DNA of 36,719 nt from Comamonadaceae bacterium (GTDB lineage Bacteria > Pseudomonadota > Gammaproteobacteria > Burkholderiales > Burkholderiaceae_C): positions 1-36,719 of the forward strand of contig CANGEG010000003.1 of assembly GCA_947452725.1 (NCBI GenBank), given 5' to 3'. The notes under the pieces are model-generated. The model saw only the letters and a list, made by a program, of their open reading frames with translations, was not told the origin of the DNA and made no database searches. This document shows, one piece after another, positions 10,011 to 18,756 of the stretch. Positions within the stretch are counted from its first letter, which is position 1. Each line of letters opens with the position of its first letter. The position numbers and the translations under genes are program-made.

Positions 10011-10553
10011 ATGATGACTGCTGAACAACTGATGGCCTCGCACAAAGCCAACCTTGAAACTCTGTTCGGTTTGACCAGCAAAGCCTTTGAAGGCGTTGAA
10101 AAACTGGTGGAACTGAACCTGACTGCGGCCAAAGCGGCTTTGAGCGAGTCCGCAGAAAATACCCAGGCTACGTTAAGCGTGAAAGACGTCCAAGAACTGA
10201 TGTCGCTGCAAGCCGGTTTGTTCCAGCCTTTGGCTGAAAAAACAGCCGCTTACAGCCGCCACCTGTATGCCATTTCCACCGGCACCAGCAGCGAGTTGGC
10301 CAAAGCGTTTGAAGCTCAAGCCACTGGCGCACAAAAACAGTTCGCTAACTTGATCGACAGCACCATGGCCAACGCCCCTGCCGGTTCTGAGTCGGCTGTG
10401 GCCGTGATGAAAAACGCAGTATCGGCTGCAAGTACTGCTTTCGAGTCCGTGCAAAAAGCGGTCAAGCAAGCCACAGACATGGCCGAAGCCAACTTCCATG
10501 CTGTGACCAACCAAACCACTGCCGCTGTGAAAGCACCTGCTAAAAAGCGTTGA
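10011..10553 (+). CDS. Phasin family protein (PHA granule-associated)
   Basis: '[46 protein letters not shown]...' phasin_2-like, helical, C-terminal '[10 protein letters not shown]' tail. Confidence 0.95.
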   Translation: MMTAEQLMASHKANLETLFGLTSKAFEGVEKLVELNLTAAKAALSESAENTQATLSVKDVQELMSLQAGLFQPLAEKTAAYSRHLYAISTGTSSELAKAFEAQATGAQKQFANLIDSTMANAPAGSESAVAVMKNAVSAASTAFESVQKAVKQATDMAEANFHAVTNQTTAAVKAPAKKR

Positions 10554-10616
10554 GCTCCATTGCAATTGTCTCCTCGAGTCCTTTAGACATCACACGCTGA
10601 TTCAGGGATTCTTTAG

Positions 10617-10643
10617 GGCTGATCGAAAGATCAGCCTTTTTTT
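10617..10643 (+). terminator. Rho-independent terminator of phasin gene
   Basis: GGCTGATC-GAAA-GATCAGCC followed by T7. Confidence 0.9.
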
Positions 10644-10675
10644 ATGCCCACTCAGACAGGACACAAAGTTCTGGC

Positions 10676-11647
10676 TCATCGGCCGTTTTCAAAGAGGGAC
10701 AGCAACTCACGTAAGCGCGGAATCAGCTTTTGCATGGCGGCATGGCCCGCTTCAATGGAGCGGCGGCGGGCCGTAAAATCCGCGCTCTTAACGCCTGTAA
10801 GCGCGGGCCTGACCACCAAGTTGGCGTCCTTGAGACCGTAGTTGTTGAGACTTTTGCCCATGATGGTAAAGGTCTGCATCAAGATTTGAAACGTATCGCC
10901 AGCCAAGTTACCTTCAGGATCGCTAGAAATGTCCACGGCGATGACAAAATTGGCGCCCATTTCACGCGCCTGATGCACTGGCACGGGGGCGACCAAGCCG
11001 CCGTCCACATATTCGCGGCTGCCTAATCGGACGGGCTGAAACACGCCAGGCACCGCACTGGAGGCGCGCACGGCCGTGCCAGTGCTACCACGGCGAAATA
11101 GCATGGGCTCGCCGCTTTGCAAGTCGGTGGCCACAATGCCCAGGGGCAGCTTCATTTGCTCGATGGACAAGCCACCCACCTGCGTGTTCACATAGCGCGC
11201 CAGCGCCTCACCGCGCAGTGCGCCGCGGTTCAATATTGGAATCATCCAGTCTGTGATTTCAGCCTCTTCCATGCTGTCAGCCACTTTTTTCAGCTGTGTG
11301 CTATTTTTTCCGCTGGCATACAAGGCCGCCACCAAGCTGCCAGCCGAGGTGCCTGCGACCAGTTCTGGGCGAATCCCGGCCTCTTCCAGCGCCTGGATTA
11401 CCCCCACATGCGCAAAGCCCCGCGCGGCGCCGCCGCCCAAGGCCAGTCCAATGTGGGCAATTCGCCTTTCCGGCAAAGGTGCTGAGGGGATGGGCCCCAA
11501 ACCTGGCGAAGACACACCGGTAAGGGCTGGGTTGGACACAGAAACTTGAACCGGAGGGGGGACCGGTGCGCTAGCGCAGCCCACAAGCAAAGCGCCCAAG
11601 GCAAAGACCCACCCTAGGCGAAGGCCCCGTTGCGAAACAATTGTCAT
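10676..11647 (-). CDS. Patatin-like phospholipase family lipoprotein
   Basis: Signal peptide with lipobox LLVGC; 'GLALGGGAARGFAHVGVIQALEEAGI', 'GTSAGSLVAALYASG' (GxSxG), 'DGGLVAPVPV'. Start at MTIVSQRGLR (11647) preferred over 11716. Confidence 0.92.
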   Translation of the reverse strand: MTIVSQRGLRLGWVFALGALLVGCASAPVPPPVQVSVSNPALTGVSSPGLGPIPSAPLPERRIAHIGLALGGGAARGFAHVGVIQALEEAGIRPELVAGTSAGSLVAALYASGKNSTQLKKVADSMEEAEITDWMIPILNRGALRGEALARYVNTQVGGLSIEQMKLPLGIVATDLQSGEPMLFRRGSTGTAVRASSAVPGVFQPVRLGSREYVDGGLVAPVPVHQAREMGANFVIAVDISSDPEGNLAGDTFQILMQTFTIMGKSLNNYGLKDANLVVRPALTGVKSADFTARRRSIEAGHAAMQKLIPRLRELLSLFENGR

Positions 11648-11700
11648 GAAGAAATTAACGAGAAAGAAAAATAAGAAACACAGAAAAAAAGGGGGGCCCT

Positions 11701-11847
11701 TCAGGCCGAGCCGCAATCGGAGTTGCTGCAGCGGCCGCAGGCGCCGTTCGCGACACCTTCACCTCTACGTCCGCGCCAGCGTTTGTATAAAAAAGCGAAT
11801 GCCCAGCCCACAATCGAGGCGACAGCAAAAATATCAAGCCAAGGCAT
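11701..11847 (-). CDS. Small (48 aa) single-TM Cys-rich protein downstream of feoB (FeoB-associated-like)
   Basis: Absent from the supplied ORF track. ATG directly follows the feoB TGA (TGAATG); translation MPWLDIFAVASIVGWAFAFLYKRWRGRRGEGVANGACGRCSNSDCGSA*: N-terminal hydrophobic helix, basic patch, CxxCx4C. Confidence 0.75.
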   Translation of the reverse strand: MPWLDIFAVASIVGWAFAFLYKRWRGRRGEGVANGACGRCSNSDCGSA

Positions 11848-13722
11848 TCAAGCGCTCCACTCTAGGGCAATGCGATAAGTGGCCCACGACGCGGCATAGG
11901 CCATACCAAACAAATACACCGCCATCAAAATAGGTGCGCGCCAACCGTCTAACTCCCTGCGCACGGTGGCCAGCGTGGCCATGCATTGCGGAGCAAACAC
12001 GTACCAGACCAACAGCGACAGCCCCGTGGCCATGGACCACTCGGAAGCGATAATAGGCGTCAGCGCCACGCCTACGGCATCGCTCGCGTGAGACAAGGCG
12101 TAGACGGTACCCAAGGCGCTCACAGCCACTTCGCGAGCGGCCAAACCGGGGATCAAGGCCACGGCAATTTGCCAGTTAAAACCAATGGGCTCAAACACCA
12201 CGGCCAAAAGTTTGCCCATGCGTCCGGCCAAACTGTATTCAATCGGTGCGCCATTAAAACCCACCGGCGCCACTGGAAAACTGGACAACAACCACAGCAC
12301 CACGGTCAGCGCCAAGATGATGCCGCCCACGCTGCGCAAAAAGATCTGGGCCCTTTGCCACAAACCCAGAGCCACGTCGCTGGGGCGCGGCCAGTGATAG
12401 TCTGGCAGCTCCATCATCAACTGCGCCGCAGGGCCGCTGCCGCGCCAGAGTTTGATGACCGTGGCCACCGCGATGGCCGACAAGATGCCCAGCAAGTACA
12501 ACCCCAGCAGCACCAAGCCTTGCAATTGCAAACCCGGGCCGACCGAAATGGCCGGAATGAAAGCGCCGATCAGCAAGGCGTACACAGGCAGTCGGGCCGA
12601 GCAGGTCATCAAAGGGGCAATCATGATGGTCACCCAACGATCGCGCCGGTTGGCAATGGTGCGGGTGGCCATGATGCCGGGAATGGCACAGGCAAAACTG
12701 GACAACAAAGGAATGAAGGAGCGCCCCGACAAACCGATGCTGCCCATCATCCGGTCAAGCAGCAACGCCGCACGCGGCAAATAGCCCGACTCTTCCAATA
12801 CCAGGATAAAAAAGAACAGGATCAAAATCTGCGGCAAAAACACCAGCACACTGCCCACCCCGGCCAAAATGCCGTCGATCAACAGGCTGCGCAGCAGACC
12901 TTCGGGTAGCTGAGTGGCCAAAAATTCAGACAGCCATAGCATGCTGGCTTTGATCGCGTCCATCGGCGCTTGGGCACCGGCAAAAACGGCTTGAAAAATC
13001 AAGAACAACAAGGCCAGAAGCGTCAGACTCCCCCACAGCGGGTGCAACAACACCCGGTCCAATTGCATGGACCACGCGTCAATCGGTTCGTCAGATTCCA
13101 AGCCGGCCTGGGCCATCCAGTTTTGAGCCTGCTCATCGTCGTTGCGCGCAGGCCTGCTCAGTGCCGGGTCGGGTGCTTGCCACACTGCGGCTTGGTCCAG
13201 CAAGGCCTTGAATTCGTCCAGCCCCTGCGCCTGCACCGCCACAGTAGCCACCAGCGGCAAACCAATCACCTGCGCCAAGCGGGGCACATCGACCTGCAGA
13301 CCGTGCGCTCTGGCGCTGTCAATGCGGTTGAGCACCACCACTAAAGGCAAACCCAGCCCTTGCAAGGAGGACAACAAACGCAAACTGCGGCGCAAGCGGG
13401 TGGCATCGAGCACGGCCACCACCAAATCAGGCGCAGGCTCTTGCAGGCTTTGGCCACGCACCACTTGGCAGGCCACCGCCTCGTCCTCTGCGCCGGGGTT
13501 CAGGCTATAGGTGCCGGGCAGGTCCAGCAAGGTGATGCTTTTACCTTTTGCGGATCTCATCAGACCGCGTTTGAGCTCCACGGTCACGCCAGCGTAGTTG
13601 GCCACTTTTTGCTGACTGCCCGTCAGTCGGTTGAATAAAGAGGACTTGCCGCAATTGGGGTTGCCCACCAAGGCCACCCTGCGCTGCGACATGCCGCTCA
13701 CGTCAATGATTTGCGTGCTCAT
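11848..13722 (-). CDS. feoB: Ferrous iron transporter B
   Basis: G1 motif 'ALVGNPNCGKSSLFNRLTG', 'DLPGTYSL', 'NRID', then permease core with 'RSFIPLLSSFACAIPGIMATRTI'. Start at MSTQII (13722) overlaps the feoA stop as ATGA. Confidence 0.97.
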   Translation of the reverse strand: MSTQIIDVSGMSQRRVALVGNPNCGKSSLFNRLTGSQQKVANYAGVTVELKRGLMRSAKGKSITLLDLPGTYSLNPGAEDEAVACQVVRGQSLQEPAPDLVVAVLDATRLRRSLRLLSSLQGLGLPLVVVLNRIDSARAHGLQVDVPRLAQVIGLPLVATVAVQAQGLDEFKALLDQAAVWQAPDPALSRPARNDDEQAQNWMAQAGLESDEPIDAWSMQLDRVLLHPLWGSLTLLALLFLIFQAVFAGAQAPMDAIKASMLWLSEFLATQLPEGLLRSLLIDGILAGVGSVLVFLPQILILFFFILVLEESGYLPRAALLLDRMMGSIGLSGRSFIPLLSSFACAIPGIMATRTIANRRDRWVTIMIAPLMTCSARLPVYALLIGAFIPAISVGPGLQLQGLVLLGLYLLGILSAIAVATVIKLWRGSGPAAQLMMELPDYHWPRPSDVALGLWQRAQIFLRSVGGIILALTVVLWLLSSFPVAPVGFNGAPIEYSLAGRMGKLLAVVFEPIGFNWQIAVALIPGLAAREVAVSALGTVYALSHASDAVGVALTPIIASEWSMATGLSLLVWYVFAPQCMATLATVRRELDGWRAPILMAVYLFGMAYAASWATYRIALEWSA

Positions 13723-13964
13723 GTCACCAACTCGATGCAAGCAGCTTCACTGTGGCGTAGCGCAAAGGTGGCGTTGCCCACCTGCACCACTAACGCGCCA
13801 TTTTTCCACCAGGAGCGGCGCAGCACGCAGACCCGCTCTTGGGGCACAAAGCCCAAGTCCGACAAGCGTCGGGCCACCTCGCCCGCCCCTGCCCCTTCAG
13901 TCTTCAAACTGAAAATACGCCGCCAAGTCTGCAGCTGCAGGTCGTTCAAGGTGAGGGTGGACAT
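13719..13964 (-). CDS. feoA: Ferrous iron transport protein A (FeoA, SH3-like)
   Basis: 81 aa, 'RRLSDLGFVPQERVCVLRRSWWKNGALVVQVGNATFALRHSEAACIEL', immediately upstream of feoB. Confidence 0.93.
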   Translation of the reverse strand: MSTLTLNDLQLQTWRRIFSLKTEGAGAGEVARRLSDLGFVPQERVCVLRRSWWKNGALVVQVGNATFALRHSEAACIELVT

Positions 13965-13972
13965 GGCTTCTA

Positions 13973-13991
13973 AATGAGAATGGTTCTCATT
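13973..13991. promoter_or_regulatory. Fur-box-like operator upstream of feoA
   Basis: AATGAGAA-TGG-TTCTCATT, perfect 8-bp inverted arms in a 19-bp site, 9 bp upstream of the feoA start. Confidence 0.85.
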
Positions 13992-14030
13992 GTAGACCCA
14001 AGATAGACAGTCAGCAGGACGTCACCCATA

Positions 14031-14054
14031 ATTGACGTTTACGTTAACGTCAAT
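14031..14054. promoter_or_regulatory. 24-bp dyad operator upstream of SDR gene (LiuR/MerR-like)
   Basis: ATTGACGTT-TACGTT-AACGTCAAT: 9-bp perfect inverted arms, 14 bp before ATG 14069; resembles ACGT-rich LiuR sites. Confidence 0.65.
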
Positions 14055-14068
14055 CAACGGGGTATTTC

Positions 14069-14827
14069 ATGGACATTCAAGGCAAGGTTTTCATCGTCAC
14101 GGGCGCCGCTTCGGGCTTGGGCGAAGGCACAGCGCGCATGCTGGCGGCAAATGGCGCCAAGGTGGTGATTGCCGATATGCAAGCTGAAAAAGGCGAAGCC
14201 GTGGCCAAAGAGCTGGGCGGCGCTTTCGTCAAATGCGACGTAAGCAACGAAGCCGACGGCCAGGCCGTGGTGGCGCAGGCTGTTTCCATGGGCAAGCTGA
14301 TGGGTTTGATCAACTGCGCGGGCATTGCCCCGGCTGAGAAAACTGTCGGTAAAAACGGCGCGCACAACCTGGGCGTTTACACCAAGACCATCATGGTCAA
14401 CTTGGTGGGTAGCTTCAACATGATCCGCTTGGCAGCAGACGCCATGTGCAAAAACGAACCCGAAGCCACCGGCGAGCGCGGCGTTCTGATTTCCACCGCG
14501 AGTGTGGCCGCCTATGACGGCCAAATCGGCCAAGCCGCTTACGCAGCTTCCAAAGGCGGCGTGGTCGGCATGACCTTGCCAATTGCCCGCGATCTGGCGC
14601 GCAACGGGATCCGCAATATGACGATTGCTCCAGGAATTTTCGGCACGCCTATGCTGTTTGGCATGCCCCAAGAAGTGCAAGACGCCTTGGCCGCCGGCGT
14701 GCCCTTCCCTAGCCGTCTGGGCACCCCGCTGGACTACGCCAAACTGGCCAAGCACATCATCGAAAACGAGATGCTCAACGGTGAAGTGATTCGCTTGGAC
14801 GGCGCGATCCGATTGGCACCGAAATAA
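14069..14827 (+). CDS. SDR-family 3-hydroxyacyl-CoA dehydrogenase (type II / HSD17B10-like)
   Basis: '[30 protein letters not shown]', '[39 protein letters not shown]' (YxxxK). Confidence 0.95.
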   Translation: MDIQGKVFIVTGAASGLGEGTARMLAANGAKVVIADMQAEKGEAVAKELGGAFVKCDVSNEADGQAVVAQAVSMGKLMGLINCAGIAPAEKTVGKNGAHNLGVYTKTIMVNLVGSFNMIRLAADAMCKNEPEATGERGVLISTASVAAYDGQIGQAAYAASKGGVVGMTLPIARDLARNGIRNMTIAPGIFGTPMLFGMPQEVQDALAAGVPFPSRLGTPLDYAKLAKHIIENEMLNGEVIRLDGAIRLAPK

Positions 14828-14848
14828 GCTGCACCTGAGCGCTATTCA

Positions 14849-14880
14849 AGACAGACCCTCACGGGTCTGTCTTCGTTTTA
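14849..14880 (+). terminator. Terminator downstream of SDR gene
   Basis: AGACAGACCC-TCAC-GGGTCTGTCT perfect 10-bp stem, then TCGTTTT. Confidence 0.85.
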
Positions 14881-15298
14881 CGGAGATCTGACTGGGGAGT
14901 CAAAAGTTGGAATATATTTAGTTCGATATCCTTTTGCGACAGGAATCCCAAAAATGAACCTTGCCAGCCGCATGATCGTCAAGGACTCTGCCTGCAACCT
15001 GCAGTCGCTCAAGCGCTATCTGAAAACTCACTTTGCGAAAAGCTTTTGGCACGAAGTCAAACTAAATATCAAACGGCGCATGCGTGAAAGTGGTCAGAAC
15101 CTTGAAAGCGGCACCCACCCGTCCGATCCCCAAACACTAGGCTTGGGCCATTTAAAACCACGCATGATCCTTCAACCCCGCGAGATTTTTGGTTTTGCCG
15201 TTCAGCAAGTACTGACGCGCATGCTCCGCCAGAACAGGCGAAATTTTCTCAATTACTGCAAGCAAAGGGTTCTGGGAGCGCAAGGCTGCAGAAATCAC

Positions 15299-17185
15299 AT
15301 GAGATACCCCTGGAGCCTGTCCTCACATTTTTTACTCAGCGCGGGCCTGAGCATCGGCCTGAGCATTGGCCTGAGCGCCTGCGTCAGCAAGCCGTCTGAA
15401 TCTGCATCTGCATCTGCTCAGCGCATTACTCAGGCCCTCTCACACAACTCTACCCAAGTCGAACAACCTGAAGCCGCCACTGGTCTGAGCGAGAAACCCG
15501 GCTGGGCTTATTCGCACCAAGCCGTGGCTGCTGCGAATCCCTTGGCCGCGGCAGCGGGATTGCAGATACTGCAGGCCGGCGGGTCGGCGCTGGATGCGGC
15601 AATTGCAGTGCAACTGGTGCTGGGGCTGGTTGAGCCTCAGTCCAGCGGCATTGGTGGCGGGGCTTTATTGCTATATTTTGATGGGCACAGAGTGTCGGCT
15701 TACGACGGGCGCGAAACCGCCCCGGCCGGCGCAGGACCAGATTTGTTTCTAGCTGTCAAAGGCAGCCCCTTGCCCTTGGAAGACGCCGTGCTCAGTGGCC
15801 GATCCGTGGGAGTGCCGGGGGCTGTGCGCATGCTCGAAGCCGCGCACCGGCTGAATGGGACTTTGCCCTGGGCGCGATTGTTTGAGCCTGCCGTGCAAAT
15901 GGCTGAGCAAGGTTTTGCCGTCAGCCCGCGCCTACACGCGTTGTTGCAGGCCGACCAGCACCTGAGAAGAGATCCCGTGGCTTTGCGCTTTTTTTACGGC
16001 GCACAAGGCCAAGCTTGGCCCGTGGGCCACCTTTTGCGCAATCTGGAATACGCCCATGTGCTGCGCCTCATCGCCGCGCAAGGCAGCCGCGCCCTGTACG
16101 AAGGAGCGGTGGCGCAGGCCATTGTGCAGCGCACGCAAGCGCCGCCATTGGCGGGCAGCTTGAACCTGCATGACTTAAGCGGATACCAGGCCCGCGAGCG
16201 AAACGCCCTGTGCTTTGAGCACAGCGCCCGCATTAACAATCAGACACGCTCTTACCGCATCTGCGGATTTCCGCCGCCTTCATCGGGCACGATTGCGATT
16301 GGGCACATTTTGAAGTTGATGGCCAACACCACTGCGCAAGGCCCAGAGTTCATTGGCGGTTTACCCTCACCCGACTTTGTGCATCGCTACAGCGAGGCTT
16401 CGCGCCTGGCCTTTGCAGACCGGGCGCAGTATGTGGCCGACCCAGACTTTGTTTCACCGCCTGCTGGCAGGTGGGGTAGCTTGCTGGACAGCGGTTACCT
16501 GCAAGAACGCAGTCAACTCATCAGCGCGCAGGCTATGACGGAGGCTCCGGCCGGCCAGCCCCTGGGCGCCGTCACCCGCTGGAGCCCCATGCCCAATCAA
16601 GCCGAATTTGGCACCAGCCATATCAGCGTGGTCGATGCGCAGGGGCGCGCCGTGGCCATGACAACCACCATTGAGGCGGGGTTTGGCTCGCGACGTATGG
16701 TCTCAACCGATCACGCGCGGGCGGGTGGTTTCTTGCTGAATAACCAGCTCACCGACTTCAGCTTCATCCCAGCCGATGCACAAGGAAGACCCGTGGCCAA
16801 TCGGGTCGAGCCCGGCAAGCGTCCGCGCTCGTCCATGTCGCCCACGCTGGTGTTTGATAGCTTGACAGGCGAACTGTTGCTGAGCGGCGGCAGCCCGGGG
16901 GGGGCGGTCATCATTCCTTACACCACCAAACTGCTGTACGGCACCTTGAATTGGGGCTTGAATGTGCAACAGGCCATTAACCTGCCCAACTTCGGCGCGC
17001 TCTATGGGCCCGTGTTGTTGGAGCGCCAACGCTTTCCTCAAAGCACCGTGCAGGCTCTAAAGGTGCGCGGCCACGAGGTCATTGAAACTGACATGACCAG
17101 CGGCTTGCAAGCGATTGAGAAAACACGATCGGGTTGGTTTGGGGGGGCCGACCCTCGCCGTGAAGGGCAGGTGCTGGGGGATTAA
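15299..17185 (+). CDS. ggt: Gamma-glutamyltransferase (lipoprotein signal)
   Basis: 'GGSALDAAIAVQLVLGLVEPQSSGIGGG', catalytic-Thr region 'GTSHISVVDAQGRAVAMTTTIEAGFGSR', 'LLSGGSPGGAVII'. Start MRYPWSLSSHFLLS...LSAC (lipobox) preferred over the track start at 14954. Confidence 0.93.
   Translation: MRYPWSLSSHFLLSAGLSIGLSIGLSACVSKPSESASASAQRITQALSHNSTQVEQPEAATGLSEKPGWAYSHQAVAAANPLAAAAGLQILQAGGSALDAAIAVQLVLGLVEPQSSGIGGGALLLYFDGHRVSAYDGRETAPAGAGPDLFLAVKGSPLPLEDAVLSGRSVGVPGAVRMLEAAHRLNGTLPWARLFEPAVQMAEQGFAVSPRLHALLQADQHLRRDPVALRFFYGAQGQAWPVGHLLRNLEYAHVLRLIAAQGSRALYEGAVAQAIVQRTQAPPLAGSLNLHDLSGYQARERNALCFEHSARINNQTRSYRICGFPPPSSGTIAIGHILKLMANTTAQGPEFIGGLPSPDFVHRYSEASRLAFADRAQYVADPDFVSPPAGRWGSLLDSGYLQERSQLISAQAMTEAPAGQPLGAVTRWSPMPNQAEFGTSHISVVDAQGRAVAMTTTIEAGFGSRRMVSTDHARAGGFLLNNQLTDFSFIPADAQGRPVANRVEPGKRPRSSMSPTLVFDSLTGELLLSGGSPGGAVIIPYTTKLLYGTLNWGLNVQQAINLPNFGALYGPVLLERQRFPQSTVQALKVRGHEVIETDMTSGLQAIEKTRSGWFGGADPRREGQVLGD
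15344..15379 (+). repeat. 3 x 12-bp tandem repeat in ggt signal peptide
   Basis: GGCCTGAGCATC / GGCCTGAGCATT / GGCCTGAGCGCC encoding (GLSI)2GLSA. Confidence 0.9.
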
Positions 17186-18681
17186 GCCTGTCGGTCGCGG
17201 TGGGAAATTTCCACGACCACCGCCCGGTTGGCCAACTCACTGATCCAGCGCTCTGCTTGCGCGCGGTTGCTGGCATCCAAATTCGCATCCCATTCGTCGA
17301 GCAAATACACGGCACAATGGGTGCGCTGCACGATTTCTTGAAGTGACTGCAATTGACGCTCACCCGAGGAAAAACCTGGCGCCGAGCTGGGCTCTGGGCA
17401 TTCGCCTTGCAGGCCTGCTTCAGCCTGGACTTCATCGGCTTGCGCCTCAATACCCCGCCTAGAAAATTCAAACACTAACCGATCACTGGTTGGCCAGTAA
17501 AAGGCCCTTGAGCCCAAGACCTGCTTGAGCGCTACCAACAGGGTCGATTTGCCGGCGCCGTTGGGTCCGCGCACTGTCACTCGTGCTCTGTGCCAAACGG
17601 TCAATTGGGCAGCCAAATCGGGGGCTGACTGAAAAGTCAAAGCCTGTTCATCTTTGCGTACATCCAAGAGCGCAGGCACGATGCGGGACTGAAAATCCAC
17701 ATCCGAAATTGGCCGCATGGCGCTACAGGCCCCGCCCATGCGGGTCCAGATGGCGAGCAAATCGTTCCAACCTGCAGCCAAGCTGTGCACGTCGGAGGAC
17801 AACTCGATTTGCCTGGGAAGCGTCGCGGCCAAGGCGATCCATAAAGCCGTGGCTTGGGTTCCCTGCGCCACCATGAAAGCCAAATAGCCAAACACCATAC
17901 TTAAGGCAATCACACCGCCCAAAGCGGCCAAGCCTTCTCGCGCCACAATACCGCGAATCGTGGCTTGCAGGGCCCCGCGCAGGCGCTGCTTAAAACCGTC
18001 GTGCCACAGGCGAAAGTTGTAGCGGTTGCCGCTGAAGACGTTGTCCCAGGCAAAGTAAGTGTGCGCGTGCATACGGTTGGTGCTGCTTTGCTGATTCAAG
18101 TAGGCCTGCGCCACCGGTTTGCGCAACTGCCATTGCAGCAGCATCAACACGGCAAACACAGCGGCGTAAACCCAGGGCAGACCGGCGTCCACCGCCACAC
18201 CCAGCACGGCGGCATTAAACACCAAGCCAAAGAACAGCTTAAGGTCAGCCTCCAGCTCATAGATGAACTCAAAAATCAGGTGAAAACTCTCATTGGTCAA
18301 AAAAGGCTCAACCGCTTCACGTTGAGCCTTGTCGTTCAACAAGGCAGTTTGCGCCCGGTTGTCTCGGGTGAACTGCAGCATGTAACGCCCGAAAGCGCCA
18401 AACCCGGCTTGCTCAGCAAACACCCAACTTACCGCCCCCACGCCGTAAGCGGCCGATTGCGCCAGCGCAATCCAAATAAAGTCGGATACCACAAACGCCG
18501 CGCGCGCCAAATCGTGACCAGCTTGAATGATCAAGGCAGTCGTAGTGGCCGACAAAGCCGCCTCAAAAACCAGCAACGCCAACATGCCACCAAAAGGTAA
18601 ACACAGCAACAAACGAACAAAAGCCATGGGCGTGAGCGGCGCCTCTCGATCTTTTAAAAAGTACTCATTTACCATTTTCAA
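17182..18681 (-). CDS. Fused permease/ATP-binding ABC transporter with unusually short NBD
   Basis: N-terminal multi-TM region, then Walker A 'GPNGAGKST', signature-like 'FSSGERQLQSL', Walker B 'AVYLLDEWDANLD', H-loop 'ISHRD'; protein ends 4 residues after ISHRD/RQA region. Confidence 0.85.
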   Translation of the reverse strand: MKMVNEYFLKDREAPLTPMAFVRLLLCLPFGGMLALLVFEAALSATTTALIIQAGHDLARAAFVVSDFIWIALAQSAAYGVGAVSWVFAEQAGFGAFGRYMLQFTRDNRAQTALLNDKAQREAVEPFLTNESFHLIFEFIYELEADLKLFFGLVFNAAVLGVAVDAGLPWVYAAVFAVLMLLQWQLRKPVAQAYLNQQSSTNRMHAHTYFAWDNVFSGNRYNFRLWHDGFKQRLRGALQATIRGIVAREGLAALGGVIALSMVFGYLAFMVAQGTQATALWIALAATLPRQIELSSDVHSLAAGWNDLLAIWTRMGGACSAMRPISDVDFQSRIVPALLDVRKDEQALTFQSAPDLAAQLTVWHRARVTVRGPNGAGKSTLLVALKQVLGSRAFYWPTSDRLVFEFSRRGIEAQADEVQAEAGLQGECPEPSSAPGFSSGERQLQSLQEIVQRTHCAVYLLDEWDANLDASNRAQAERWISELANRAVVVEISHRDRQA

Positions 18682-18703
18682 GCTTCCAATTATTACAAAT
18701 TAT

Positions 18704-18726
18704 TTAATTTATAGTAAACTTGTCAA
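18704..18726 (-). promoter_or_regulatory. Candidate sigma70 promoter for the ABC gene
   Basis: Minus-strand TTGACA (18721-18726) followed after ~16-17 nt by an AT-rich -10-like element (AATAAT/ATAATT). Confidence 0.5.
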
Positions 18727-18756
18727 CGCCATTAGCTTGCAACACGTTGAGTTGAT

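Noticed and set aside
11648-11716. N-terminal extension of the patatin-like ORF to 11716
   Set aside because: MRLGLKGPPFFLCFLFFFLVNFF overlaps the end of the small Cys-rich ORF and precedes a normal lipoprotein signal starting at 11647.
11986-12909. 307-aa plus-strand ORF antisense to feoB
   Set aside because: Low-complexity His/Gln/Gly/Arg composition, no recognisable motif, opposite a clear FeoB coding frame; high-GC shadow ORF.
14054-14755. 233-aa minus-strand ORF antisense to the SDR gene
   Set aside because: SDR motifs ([13 protein letters not shown]) define the plus strand; antisense frame is His/Gly/Ala-rich noise.
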